The notes under the pieces: generated by a model | Told to the model about the DNA's origin: nothing | The model's database searches: none | What the model saw: the letters and a program-made list of their open reading frames with translations, nothing else | Origin: Glandiceps talaboti | Lineage: Eukaryota; Hemichordata; Enteropneusta; Spengelidae | Reading direction: 5' to 3' | DNA length: 13,500 nt | NCBI RefSeq assembly: GCF_964340395.1 | Contig: NC_135557.1 | Location: 10,474,460-10,487,959, forward strand | Position numbers and translations under genes: made by a program | In this document: piece after piece, positions 1 to 8,513 of the stretch | How the letters are laid out: each line of letters starts with the position of its first letter | Numbering within the stretch: the first letter of the stretch is position 1

Positions 1-1
1 T

Positions 2-3000
2 GGATCATTTTCGACCAGCGACAATGACCTAGGGAGATGTACAATCCACAAGCATGAGATCAACTTGAGAGATGAACGTCCAGTCAAACAACCCTATCGC
101 CGGATACCACCAGCCTTGTATGAGGAGATCCGAGCACAGTTAAGAGGAATGTTGGACAACGGAGTGATAAGACAGTCTAAAAGTCCCTGGTCTTCTCCTC
201 TTGTCCTTGTAGCGAAAAAGGATGGAACTACTCGAATATGTGTAGATTATAGACGTTTAAATGCACAGACGACTCCCGATGCGTACGCCCTACCTCGTAT
301 TGAGGAAGGACTGGATGTGTTGAGCGGTGCAAAATGGTTTACATCAATTGACTTAAAGAGTGGATTTTGGCAAATAGCGATGGCGGAGAAGGACATCCCG
401 AAGACTGCATTTGCAACCCCCTTTGGTTTTTACGAATTCGTTGCAATGCCCTTCAGACTCATGAATGCTGGTGCTACATGTCAGCGTGTCGTGGAGCAAT
501 GTTTAGGAGATTATAACATGAGGATTTGCATGGTCTACATGGATGATGTGATAATTTTTTCAGACACGTTTGAGGAACATCTAGACCGAGTTGATAAGGT
601 TCTCAAACGGCTCAGAGAATTTGACCTAAAGATTAAGCATACCAAGTGTCAGCTTTTTCGCGAGAAGATAAACTACTTGGGACATGTTGTATCTTCGAAC
701 GGAGTTGAGACCGACCCCGGCAAGACTGAGGCATTGAGGACGTGGCCAGTCCCCACCAACGTTAAGGAACTCAGAACATTCTTAGGATTTGCGGGGTATT
801 ACCGTAGATTCGTGCAAGGATACTCATCGATTGCCCGACCGTTGCACGCTTTGACAGCAGGGCATCCAACAAAACGCAAGAATGGGGGAGAAAGAAAGCG
901 ACCACCCCCATATGAATGGACAGACGAGTGCCAGAATGCTTTTGAGCTGATTATAGACAAGCTTACTTCAGCTCCAGTTTTGGCCTATGCAGAATATACG
1001 CAACCTTTCGAGCTTCACACGGACGCAAGCCTGATGGGACTAGGAGCTGCTTTGTACCAAACTGTCAGAGATACAGATGGACAGGAACGATTGCGACCAG
1101 TCGCATATGCGAGTAGGAGTTTGACTGCTAGCGAGAAGAACTATCCGGCTCACAAACTGGAATTTCTTGCCTTGAAATGGTCCGTTACAGAAAAGTTTCG
1201 TGACTACTGCTTTGGCAATGATGTCACAGTGTTGACCGACAATAACCCACTAACGTACATAGCGAGTACTGCAAAACTGGACGCAACAGGCCAGCGATGG
1301 TGGAATGCTTTGTCTCAGTACAAATTGAAGATTCACTATCGACCCGGCTTAAGGAATGGTGATGCGGATGGGCTATCACGACGACCAAGTAGCAAGGCTC
1401 GAGGATTTGATGAGTCAGAAAAACGTTTCCTGAAAACTGTAGTGATGACTCCTGATGAAGTGCAGGCAGTGGGGGAGCCACTTCTGACTGATGGTGATGA
1501 AGATACACCATGGGTTGAAGCCTTAGCTGCCTCAGTACGAGCGATACCAAAGGAAATGGCTGAACCACCGGAGATGCCAGGAGAGGTGACATTGCCTACG
1601 ATTACGTCAAACCAATGGGCAAAGTTACAGGACAGAGACCCGACTATACAACGTATAAGGACCTTGGTCCTCGCGAAGGACGATGGTAAAGATAAGATGA
1701 CAAGGAAACAACGAGCAAAGGAATCACAAGAAGTAAGACTAGCACTGAGAGATTGGAGTAAGTTCTGCTTCCGCGATGACGTTTTACATAGAGCAAGGAC
1801 GTCATCCAGTGGAGAAGTCTACTACCAGTTGGTGCTGCCACATGAATTTCGTCAGGAAGCCATGAAAGGAGTGCATGATGACTGTGGACATCTGGGACAG
1901 GACCGAGCAATTGATTTATTGAGAGCTAGGTTTTATTGGCCCCTGATGTCAGCCGATGTAAAGAAGTATATTCGTACGTGTAAGAGGTGTACTCGAAGGA
2001 AGGACGAAGCAGGACTGAAGACACGAGCTCCGATGGTGAGTATTGAAACTTCACAACCACTAGAACTCGTCTGTATGGACTTTTTGAGCCTTGAAGAATG
2101 TAAAGGAGGGATCAGGAACCTACTGGTGATTACCGATCATTTCTCGAAGTTTGCTGTAGCGATTCCCACGCGCAACCAGACAGCTAAAACGACAGCTAAG
2201 CACCTATGGGAAGACTTTATGCTACCATATGGATGTCCGGAACGACTTCACTCCGATCAAGGTCGGAACTTTGAGTCGCAAGTAATACGGGAGTTGTGTA
2301 TATTGCTGAACATCAAAAAGTCACGTACCACGCCCTATCATCCCCAAGGGAATGCACAGACTGAAAGATTCAATCGTACGCTCCTTAATATGATGGGTAC
2401 ACTCGAGAATGAACAGAAGGCCAAATGGAAGGATTATGTGAAGCCATTGGTACATGCGTACAACTGCACGGTTCATGACACAACAGGTTTCACACCTTAC
2501 CACCTGCTGTTCGGAAGACAGGCAAAGATAGCTTTGGATGTACGATTTGGAACATCACTGGAAAATAGGGATCCTACAACGCCGTCAAAATATATTGCTG
2601 ATTTGAGATCCAGGATGGACATGGTATTTCAGATTGCGAAAAGGTCTGCAGAGAAGTCAGCCCGTGCGAGTAAAGGACGATATGACCTGAGGGTTCGTGA
2701 GGTAATGCTAAAAGAAGGTGATCGAGTATTACGCAGGAATGTAAATGTACGAGGTCAACATAAAATCGCCGATCGGTGGGAGGAGGCTCCGTATCTGGTT
2801 GTAAGACGACTAAACCCTGACCTGCCAGTGTATGTTATACGCTCAACGAAAACTTTGAAAACACAGACGGTTCACAGGAATCTGTTGAAACCTTGCTGTG
2901 ATCGACCATTGTCGAGTTATACCGAAGACGAGATGAATGAACGTCCCCAGGATAAGGTTATCCCGGAAAATAATGAAGTGGAAGGAAGTTCTTCTACACA

Positions 3001-3739
3001 AAGTGAACAAGACTGTGTGTTGAACCCTGAATCGCCACCCTTTAAGCCTAGGATTGGTAGACCTGTGTGCTTAGGAGGTATGAATGAATCTACGGATGAA
3101 TCCATGGACAAAAGTGACCCAAACGAGTGTGTGGTTATTGGGCAAGATTCCCCTGAACGAAGCATGATTGTTGTGAGTGATTCTTCAGACCATGTACGAG
3201 GCACTGATGGCCCTTCAACGAGCATGCATGAAGATAGTATGGGCATATCATCTAACGAGGAGTCTGATGGAATTGCTGAAGAAGCCAATGTGGTACCGCA
3301 GACCATTCAGTCAAGTGATGTAGTTGAGAATGTCATGGATGCGTCAACGGATAAAGGAACTATAGAAACCGGAAATGAAACTATGGGGGAGGAACAAGTA
3401 GAGACCACTTGTAGTGAACGAGCTGATACCCATGGTGATTGTTCAGATGCTGATGAGGAATCGTCGTTTGAGGAAGGAGAAACAGAGGTCCGCCCTCTGC
3501 GTCGATCAACAAGAACTAGAAGACCGCCTAGGTACTACGGTTGGTGTTCGCGACTGATCAAGCGAGCTAAAGGTGATAAATGCGTTTCAAAGAATCCTAG
3601 TAGTGGAAAGAGGTCATCTTTCGATTCACAGAGGACTAATCATGAAGTTTCTCAAGGAAGACTGACTGCATCGAACAACAGGAACCACGACATAACAATG
3701 AAAATACTTGAAATCATGGCCAATGGAATGTACGTGTAG
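2..3739 (+). CDS. pol: Ty3/gypsy Pol polyprotein: reverse transcriptase, RNase H, integrase (5' partial)
   Basis: This encodes the enzymes that copy the element's RNA into DNA and insert it into a chromosome. The frame is already open at base 2, and the residues before 65 fit the start of a gypsy RT domain, so TTG at 65 is not a start. Residues are counted from 65. RT spans about 1-210 with the SIDLKSGFWQ motif (catalytic Asp 96) and YMDD at 158-161. RNase H spans about 310-440 with Asp 320, Glu 366, Asp 392 and Asp 433/435. The integrase zinc finger is His 604, His 609, Cys 639, Cys 642. The integrase core has Asp 672, Asp 731 and Glu 767, with exactly 35 residues between the last two. A GPY/F-like module lies at about 885-943. 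The remaining ~270 residues are acidic and Ser/Thr-rich with a basic patch (RRSTRTRRPPRYYGW). No chromodomain is evident. Oddity: residue 131 is Arg in MPFRL, where the family almost always has Gly. No stop or frameshift is seen in this part. Confidence 0.96.
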   Translation, partial: GSFSTSDNDLGRCTIHKHEINLRDERPVKQPYRRIPPALYEEIRAQLRGMLDNGVIRQSKSPWSSPLVLVAKKDGTTRICVDYRRLNAQTTPDAYALPRIEEGLDVLSGAKWFTSIDLKSGFWQIAMAEKDIPKTAFATPFGFYEFVAMPFRLMNAGATCQRVVEQCLGDYNMRICMVYMDDVIIFSDTFEEHLDRVDKVLKRLREFDLKIKHTKCQLFREKINYLGHVVSSNGVETDPGKTEALRTWPVPTNVKELRTFLGFAGYYRRFVQGYSSIARPLHALTAGHPTKRKNGGERKRPPPYEWTDECQNAFELIIDKLTSAPVLAYAEYTQPFELHTDASLMGLGAALYQTVRDTDGQERLRPVAYASRSLTASEKNYPAHKLEFLALKWSVTEKFRDYCFGNDVTVLTDNNPLTYIASTAKLDATGQRWWNALSQYKLKIHYRPGLRNGDADGLSRRPSSKARGFDESEKRFLKTVVMTPDEVQAVGEPLLTDGDEDTPWVEALAASVRAIPKEMAEPPEMPGEVTLPTITSNQWAKLQDRDPTIQRIRTLVLAKDDGKDKMTRKQRAKESQEVRLALRDWSKFCFRDDVLHRARTSSSGEVYYQLVLPHEFRQEAMKGVHDDCGHLGQDRAIDLLRARFYWPLMSADVKKYIRTCKRCTRRKDEAGLKTRAPMVSIETSQPLELVCMDFLSLEECKGGIRNLLVITDHFSKFAVAIPTRNQTAKTTAKHLWEDFMLPYGCPERLHSDQGRNFESQVIRELCILLNIKKSRTTPYHPQGNAQTERFNRTLLNMMGTLENEQKAKWKDYVKPLVHAYNCTVHDTTGFTPYHLLFGRQAKIALDVRFGTSLENRDPTTPSKYIADLRSRMDMVFQIAKRSAEKSARASKGRYDLRVREVMLKEGDRVLRRNVNVRGQHKIADRWEEAPYLVVRRLNPDLPVYVIRSTKTLKTQTVHRNLLKPCCDRPLSSYTEDEMNERPQDKVIPENNEVEGSSSTQSEQDCVLNPESPPFKPRIGRPVCLGGMNESTDESMDKSDPNECVVIGQDSPERSMIVVSDSSDHVRGTDGPSTSMHEDSMGISSNEESDGIAEEANVVPQTIQSSDVVENVMDASTDKGTIETGNETMGEEQVETTCSERADTHGDCSDADEESSFEEGETEVRPLRRSTRTRRPPRYYGWCSRLIKRAKGDKCVSKNPSSGKRSSFDSQRTNHEVSQGRLTASNNRNHDITMKILEIMANGMYV

Positions 3740-4304
3740 GTATGAAGGAATGTTGATGAATGTGTGTATAGAGTGGATTAGCATAGTTATCCTTTAACTA
3801 TATCTCGTATGTGTATGCTGATGCCATCGATGATGTTTCAGGTAAGTTGGTCTTGAGTACCAGCAGCGATTGATGAAAGGTAAGTGAGGGTGCGTATTTA
3901 GGAATGCTTCGTGCGCCATTGCAGATTTGCGATTTGGTTTAGCCATGCCTTTGGGTCCTGCGCATCATGCGTTGCCCTGCGGCCTCTGCGCACTTATCTT
4001 TTCTGATTACTCTTGCAGGTTCATGGATTGAGACTCTACCCTACTGCTATGACATGAAAATGGTGTTTCGTCGAACGTGCATCTGAGGATGACTTGAGTT
4101 TCTCGTTTTTCAGGTATCATGCCTTTGCCAACGAGAACGTTTCGATGTTGAGTCTCGTTAAAGTTTGTGCTTATGTTTGTGTTCTGTATCTTGTTGACAT
4201 TTTCTGGACTTGTTTTGATTTCCATGTTCGATCATTTATTTCACTTTAAAAAAATATCTTGAAGTAAGCATATGGTAAACTGTCTCTATGCTGACTTGGG
4301 GGAG
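3740..4304 (+). other. Gypsy element 3' untranslated region
   Basis: A 565-bp stretch between the pol stop codon and the LTR start. I see no ORF like env or any other known product; the only open stretch, on the minus strand at 4007-4225, has no recognisable domain. It contains splice-like sequences on the sense strand: donors CAGGTAAGT near 3840 and AAGGTAAGT near 3880, then pyrimidine-rich acceptors ending at 4018 (TTGCAG) and 4113 (TTTTTCAG). Whether they are used is unknown. Confidence 0.6.
4298..4304 (+). promoter_or_regulatory. Polypurine tract (plus-strand DNA primer)
   Basis: GGGGGAG directly precedes TGTGATACC. In LTR elements an RNase H-resistant purine run just upstream of the 3' LTR primes plus-strand synthesis. 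The run is short, but its position and the TG that follows it fit. Confidence 0.65.
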
Positions 4305-5151
4305 TGTGATACCATGGGATTTGTACCCCCTTAAGACATAATGGGATAACCCAACGTATATTTGATTGCGGCTCTATGTACTAACTTTTGTTTTATTCTG
4401 ATTACGCAATTAAAGTAATCCCCAAGTTTTGATCGTATTTTTATGTGACATTGAACCTCAGGTTTTTATACGAAAGGTCTTTTATTGTTACTTATTGTTT
4501 TTTTTATTGCTCACAAGTTTAAATCGTTTCAGTCGAGGTAGTCGCGTGTGTATCTTGCCAAAGGTCCGGCGGATGTAATACGGTGATGAGGACCCTAGAA
4601 TAAAAACTTCTAAGATGGCCGTTGTCCGGTTGAATTGATGGGAGTTGAACTCTCCACAAAATCCAAACTATCTGCAGAATCGTGTAATGAAATCGTATTT
4701 AACAGGGACACGAAGGGAGCTGGATATCTACTGACATTATTTGAGCTGGTATTTGCGAAACCCTGACGAGCGAGGAAGTTTTTCCTGGACGATTTTAAAT
4801 GTCAGTTTGCTGTACCTGAACGAAGCGTGCATGATAGCAGAAGTCGACTGCATTTCTGATACGACGATTGCCGAGATCGACGATTAAGGACACTCGCACT
4901 GATTTCTGAACGCTGATGCTTCACGTTTGGAAAGCTGATGTAAGTACGATTCGATTAATGCAAGTCGCATGGAAATCGGACTGGATTTGATAAAGTTACG
5001 GCCATTCATAACTCTGTATTGAACTTTTGATTACTATCGACGAGCGGATTTGCCTGGTTGAACTCATACATAGTGAATCACGACTGATGTCTGTGTTATC
5101 GTTTATTCCTATTTTATTTCTATGAAACACTAACTGAGACGATCGATGCTT

Positions 5152-5157
5152 TATAAA
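5152..5157 (+). promoter_or_regulatory. TATA box candidate in the putative LTR
   Basis: GCTTTATAAATC matches a TATA box. If the segment belongs to the LTR, transcription would start about 30 bases downstream, near 5185. The motif is common by chance in AT-rich DNA, so support is weak. Confidence 0.3.
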
Positions 5158-5570
5158 TCAATACAGAATAATTGCGGACTCTGTGATAATTATTCTCATT
5201 GATATTCAGAACTCTTCCGTTGGATTTTTGCAAGCAAATCGACGTCGCTGATATCATTAATGTTGTTAGTCTGACCAACGCCCTCATCGGTAGAAGTCGA
5301 CGTTGTTTGTCACTTTTGTTTATGACCTTTCGAATGACCCCAGGAGTGACTTTATGCAGGTGAAGCTACGCCAGTTTTCCTCGCGTTACTGTGTTAACTG
5401 TTACTAACATTGCTATAGAGGATTTACGAGGGATTACTGCAACGGACACTACTGTATGAATGAACACCTTGGACCCACTGATGATCTGATTTGTGTAACA
5501 GGTTTTTGAATCGATACCTTTTATTTCTATGATATTAAGACATTGAATACTAGTACATAAGTGAGCACAT

Positions 5571-5636
5571 TTGATAACGAAATTGTAAGTTTTTGATAAC
5601 GAAATTGTAACTTTTTGATAACAAGATTGCAAGTTG
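5571..5636 (+). repeat. Three tandem copies of a 22-bp unit
   Basis: The unit begins TTGATAACGAAATTGTAAG. Copies lie at 5571-5592, 5593-5614 and 5615-5636; the first two differ by about two bases and the third has several more changes. Tandem repeats inside an LTR often mark an enhancer, but that role is inference. Confidence 0.85.
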
Positions 5637-5876
5637 AAACTATTACTGTACCGGTACATTTGAATGTTGGTAGGGTTGTTGTTAATTAGATTTCATCCTT
5701 TCACTTTACTGCATGTGTCAGTGTCATTTGTCCAGTCGATACACTCGTCTTGGTATACCCCTACCCTCAACGCAACCGCATTTTACCACAAATTCACGAC
5801 CCAACTCACACGAACGAAATTGTTGATTGCCCTTGTGGAGTTTGCTCCTATACAGCTAGCCCGTGAATCACATCGA

Positions 5877-5882
5877 AATAAA
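5877..5882 (+). terminator. Polyadenylation signal candidate (AATAAA) at the end of the putative LTR
   Basis: AATAAA lies 12 bases before the proposed LTR end on the sense strand of both the gypsy element and the downstream CUB/lectin gene. It could end element transcripts. It could also truncate host transcripts if the element sits in a host intron. Confidence 0.35.
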
Positions 5883-5892
5883 GCAAGGGTAA

Positions 5893-5910
5893 CATATGTA
5901 TGTATGTATG

Positions 5911-5944
<34 letters not shown>

Positions 5945-5999
5945 TGTGTGTGTATGTGTGTGTGACAGTGTGCGTACGTACGTATGTATGTATGTCTAT
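5893..5999 (+). repeat. TATG/TG microsatellite
   Basis: An imperfect TATG array with TGTG and CGTA interruptions. It directly follows the proposed LTR end, so the element may have inserted into or next to it, or the array may have grown at the junction. A plus-strand open frame through it (5664-6008) is repeat-encoded and not a gene. Confidence 0.95.
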
Positions 6000-6096
6000 A
6001 TAGTGTGACCAATTAACGATATATCTCCACATGTTATTATTTGGATGATTTTTTTCGCAAATATTTGACTCAATGGAAACATTTTTTACATTGTAG

Positions 6097-6534
6097 ATAT
6101 TTACCTGTGTGACGGATTTTCCCGGGTGTGTCTAGCCCCATTAGAATGTACAGAGACTCAAGGAGTCTTGTCTAGTCTGGATTTCCCAGCGATTTACCCA
6201 ACAAATAGCCGATGTTCTTGGCTTATACTGGTACCTGAGAACTCCTACGTAGAATTGGAGTTTTACGACTTTGACATTGGCGCTGACCAGACTTCTTGTG
6301 AGTTCGACTTTCTACTCCTTTATGATGGTACCGTTGAAAAGGACGACAACTTGAGACGACGTTTTTGCAACGCTTTGCGACCACCCCTGAAACCCGAGAA
6401 AGTAGTTTCTGGTTTCAACGAAGTACTTATTATATTTACTACCGACAGTCACGCTGACGAAAGTATTGGTTTCTATGCTACCTATAGAGATGTGAAAATT
6501 ACAAGGAAGGTCGCCGAGAAAAGAGATATTCCAG
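6097..6534 (+). CDS. CUB-domain exon of a CUB/C-type lectin gene (internal exon)
   Basis: This encodes an extracellular CUB module, a beta-sandwich used for protein, sugar or matrix binding. The acceptor is a pyrimidine-rich stretch ending TTGTAG at 6096 and the donor is CAG|GTAAAA at 6535. The exon is 438 nt, enters after one base of a codon and leaves one base over, so it is symmetric 1-1. The translation shows the CUB pattern: LEC (first Cys), GVLSSLDFPAIYP, SRCSWLI, VELEFYDFDI, TSCEFDFLLLYDG, RFC, VLIIFTTDS and SIGFYATY. All four CUB cysteines are present. The Asp residues in EFDF and TTDS lie where calcium-binding CUBs have ligands; that binding is inferred. Before the domain there are two extra cysteines (YLCDGFSRVC). 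After it comes a basic linker ending in Pro-Gly. Upstream exons and any signal peptide are outside the window. Confidence 0.92.
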
Positions 6535-7085
6535 GTAAAAAAAAGTAGCAACATTCAAAATGGTAGCATGAAAGCGGATGTGACGTCAGAGGATTTGTTG
6601 TTTGTCTGTAAACTGTTTCCCCTTAAATGTATATTCGATAGATGGCCTAGTAGCTTGCCAAGTTCGTCTTCTTTGTGACTTTTGCCTCTGCTGTCCTTTA
6701 TATACATACATGCACACATGTACATAACTGTGTGAGAGAAATACACAAATAATTTAGACAAACATGAAATATCGAATTTGGAAACATATGTACCGACTTT
6801 CGAGCAACAAAAGTTATATTCGTTGAAATTGTTAATTTGTATGACACGACATTGTACCTGTTACTTAGTAGTCGATTTCATCTGTAGTAACAAGCTTTTA
6901 AGGAAAGCTTGTGATTTGAATGCAGAGCCATTGCCTCGATACCTATGCATGGTCGTGGTCATTAGATATTCAATATCGAGGCTTAGGGTAGGTTATACAC
7001 TTTTCACTCAGCGAGGTTTCTTTCATGACGTTTTGTTTCATGTTTTGTAATTTTTAATTACACTTGACATCATTTTTGCCAATAG
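6535..7085 (+). other. Intron between the CUB and first lectin exon
   Basis: A phase-1 intron of 551 bp with donor GTAAAA and acceptor TTTTTGCCAATAG. It holds two inverted repeats: CAAGCTTT/AAAGCTTG (6891-6898 and 6904-6911, loop 5) and GCCTCGATA/TATCGAGGC (6933-6941 and 6974-6982). No other gene or element is recognised. Confidence 0.85.
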
Positions 7086-7304
7086 GATTCTATTGTGAGG
7101 AGACTGATGGTTGGCCATGGGTTATATATGGAACAAACTGTTACAGTTTGAGAACGGCCGGCACTCGTATATCTTGGAATGTTGCCAATAGACTATGCAA
7201 GGATGTTGGTAGGAACGTCTATCTATCAAGTGTAACCGATGAGAACGAGGCCATATTTATCCATTATCTCCTCGCAGAGAAAAGGTTGAATAAGACGTAC
7301 ATAG
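7086..7304 (+). CDS. C-type lectin domain exon 1 (N-terminal half of the domain)
   Basis: This encodes the first 73 codons of a C-type lectin domain. The acceptor ends AATAG at 7085 and the donor is ATAG|GTAAGA at 7305. Both ends are phase 1, and the leading GA joins the single G left by the CUB exon to make Gly. Visible features are FYCEE, GTNCYSL (the extra N-terminal disulfide of a long-form domain), the helix with WNVANRLCKD, then YLSSVTDENEAIFIHYLL, a classic lectin-fold stretch. It ends at NKTYI, a possible N-glycosylation sequon. Reading past the donor enters a GA microsatellite, which supports the exon limit. Confidence 0.93.
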
Positions 7305-7344
7305 GTAAGATGTGGAATCATATTCAACATTTTTTGTTCAGCAC

Positions 7345-7442
<98 letters not shown>

Positions 7443-7543
7443 ACTGTTCTTATCAATTTTACGCAAAAAGTGAGACAATTGCTGTGCTCAGTTTAGACAA
7501 CTAACCCAACTAACTTAATTTCTAATTCATTTTCTAATCGAAG
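7305..7543 (+). other. Intron with GA microsatellite
   Basis: A phase-1 intron of 239 bp with donor GTAAGA and acceptor CTAATCGAAG. It contains a GA repeat starting 40 bases after the donor and no gene. Confidence 0.85.
7345..7439 (+). repeat. (GA)n microsatellite
   Basis: About 95 bp of nearly pure GA with two interruptions (one extra A and one T). It is a purine strand in the sense orientation of the transcript. It creates spurious Arg-Glu and Leu-Ser open frames. Confidence 0.98.
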
Positions 7544-7625
7544 GTTTAACCGACTTGGGTACGGAGGGCCGGTATCGCTGGGTAGATGGCCAGTCTATGA
7601 GTTACATCGACTGGAACATAGAAAC
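7544..7625 (+). CDS. C-type lectin domain exon 2 (core WVDG segment)
   Basis: An 82-nt exon between acceptor CGAAG at 7543 and donor AAAC|GTAAGT at 7626. It enters in phase 1 and leaves in phase 2. Joined to the previous exon it reads TYI-GLTDLGTEGRYRWVDG and then SYIDWNIE, matching the lectin-fold core (usually WIGL...WVDG...W). The Trp of WVDG and the following Trp are both present. The exon limits and frame fit both neighbours exactly. Confidence 0.93.
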
Positions 7626-8513
7626 GTAAGTTTCCAACAAATAATACACCTGTTGGTTGTAATGTTAAAATTTAGCACCGAATGTTGTGCTAGATTACAC
7701 CGGATTCCCCTAGAAGTTGAAAGAGATCTTAAAATACAAAAGTCAACGGCTAACCTTAGAGTGAAAGATACGTTGTGTGACGTAGCTCCGATCCGCCCTC
7801 ACTGGCCTGTGAACGAGTTTGATCAGAGTGTGTAACAGAACGCGTACATGCTTAAACCTTAGAATTTGCCATTTACGATTGCGTAAAACCACAGATAACT
7901 AACACATGTATTAGTTATCTGTGGTAAAACCAACGCATTTAGTAGTCAATTAGTAAAACACATTCAAACAGACTTATTTCTGGTTGTATTACGTCACAAA
8001 AACATATGCGTTTACATTATTATTCTCGGTTCTCGCCATCTATATTTTCACCAATTCAACTGGCAAAACATGATTACCACCAGTGTTCTGCTGGTTTATG
8101 GCAAGGCATAGATTTATTATTTTTGTGTGTAAGTATATGGTATACATCTGGGTGAAAATGCCGTGAAGCACTGTATGAAAACTGTCAGTGACTACATCTT
8201 TCCACTCGGGGGAGAAAGCCTATGCAGAATGCCGTGCAAATGTGGTGAGCATGGGACAAAGTTCCACTTCGTCTTAATTTACCCATGTGATATCACAAGT
8301 CTGGGTTGTAGAGAGTCAAATTTGGCCTCTGCCTTTTACTACCCCCTGGACAAAGATGATGGCCAGGTTGGTCACAGTGTAGTAAAGACTGTGTAAAGGT
8401 GATAATATCGACTTTTCGTATAGTGTAGGTTTTTGTGGCATGTCGATACACCATAGGGTTTTGATATGATTAGGATCGAACCACTTTTAATACTTCATCT
8501 TGCCATTTCATAG
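7626..8513 (+). other. Intron between lectin exons 2 and 3
   Basis: A phase-2 intron of 888 bp with donor GTAAGT and acceptor TTGCCATTTCATAG. It holds a strong palindrome at 7888-7925. An open frame at 8163-8396 encodes a Cys-containing 77-residue peptide with no recognisable family. Because the lectin frame runs cleanly from 7625 to 8514, that frame is probably intronic. Confidence 0.8.
7888..7925 (+). repeat. 38-bp near-perfect palindrome (hairpin)
   Basis: ACCACAGATAACTAA at 7888-7902 is matched exactly by its reverse complement at 7911-7925. The 8-base centre contains ACATGT, itself palindromic, so only one base pair of the whole 38 bp is mismatched. It is flanked by a direct repeat GTAAAACC (7883-7890 and 7924-7931). 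Confidence 0.95.

Larger units (their letters stand above)
1..5894 (+). mobile_element. Ty3/gypsy LTR retrotransposon, 3' part (left end outside window)
   Basis: Seen: a pol frame open from the window edge to 3739 in the order reverse transcriptase, RNase H, integrase, which is the Ty3/gypsy order (copia has integrase first). A non-coding segment, a purine run GGGGGAG at 4298-4304 and an LTR-like start TGTGATACC at 4305 follow. The gag, protease, primer-binding site and 5' LTR must lie left of the window. The right limit (5894) is inferred from a TAACA ending just before a TATG microsatellite and could be wrong by hundreds of bases. The element lies on the same strand as the CUB/lectin gene, probably in one of that gene's upstream introns. 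The uninterrupted pol frame suggests a fairly recent insertion. Confidence 0.85.
4305..5894 (+). repeat. Gypsy 3' LTR (start supported, right end uncertain)
   Basis: The start is supported by the purine tract and TGTGATACC. Only one LTR is in the window, so the end cannot be fixed by comparison. The best candidate is GGGTAACA at 5887-5894, which ends in CA as LTRs do and only loosely mirrors the start. An alternative is CTCCACA near 4660. If the end is 5894 the LTR is about 1.6 kb, long for this group. It holds AATAAA at 4599-4604 and 5877-5882, TATAAA at 5152-5157 and a triplicated 22-bp unit at 5571-5636. No coding potential is recognised across this stretch. Confidence 0.5.

Noticed and set aside
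65-67. TTG as the start codon of pol
   Set aside because: The frame is open to the left edge and the preceding residues match a gypsy RT N-terminus, so the true start is outside the window.
1224-3306. Several minus-strand open frames opposite pol
   Set aside because: Shadows of the pol frame with no domains of their own.
3740-4304. An env gene of a retrovirus-like gypsy element
   Set aside because: No open frame, signal peptide or membrane segment of adequate length between pol and the LTR.
5893-6000. CRISPR-like or other functional array at the TATG repeat
   Set aside because: Units are four bases with no spacers; it is an ordinary eukaryotic microsatellite.
5664-6008. 114-codon open frame on the + strand
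   Set aside because: About a third is TATG microsatellite and the rest lies in putative LTR sequence with no recognisable domain.
7305-7504. Continuation of the lectin frame as an Arg-Glu repeat protein
   Set aside because: It reads across a consensus donor into a GA microsatellite; the lectin domain continues exactly at the exon at 7544.
8163-8396. Cys-rich 77-codon open frame in the intron between lectin exons 2 and 3
   Set aside because: No known domain and no convincing paired splice sites; the phase-2 lectin junction spans it without needing it.
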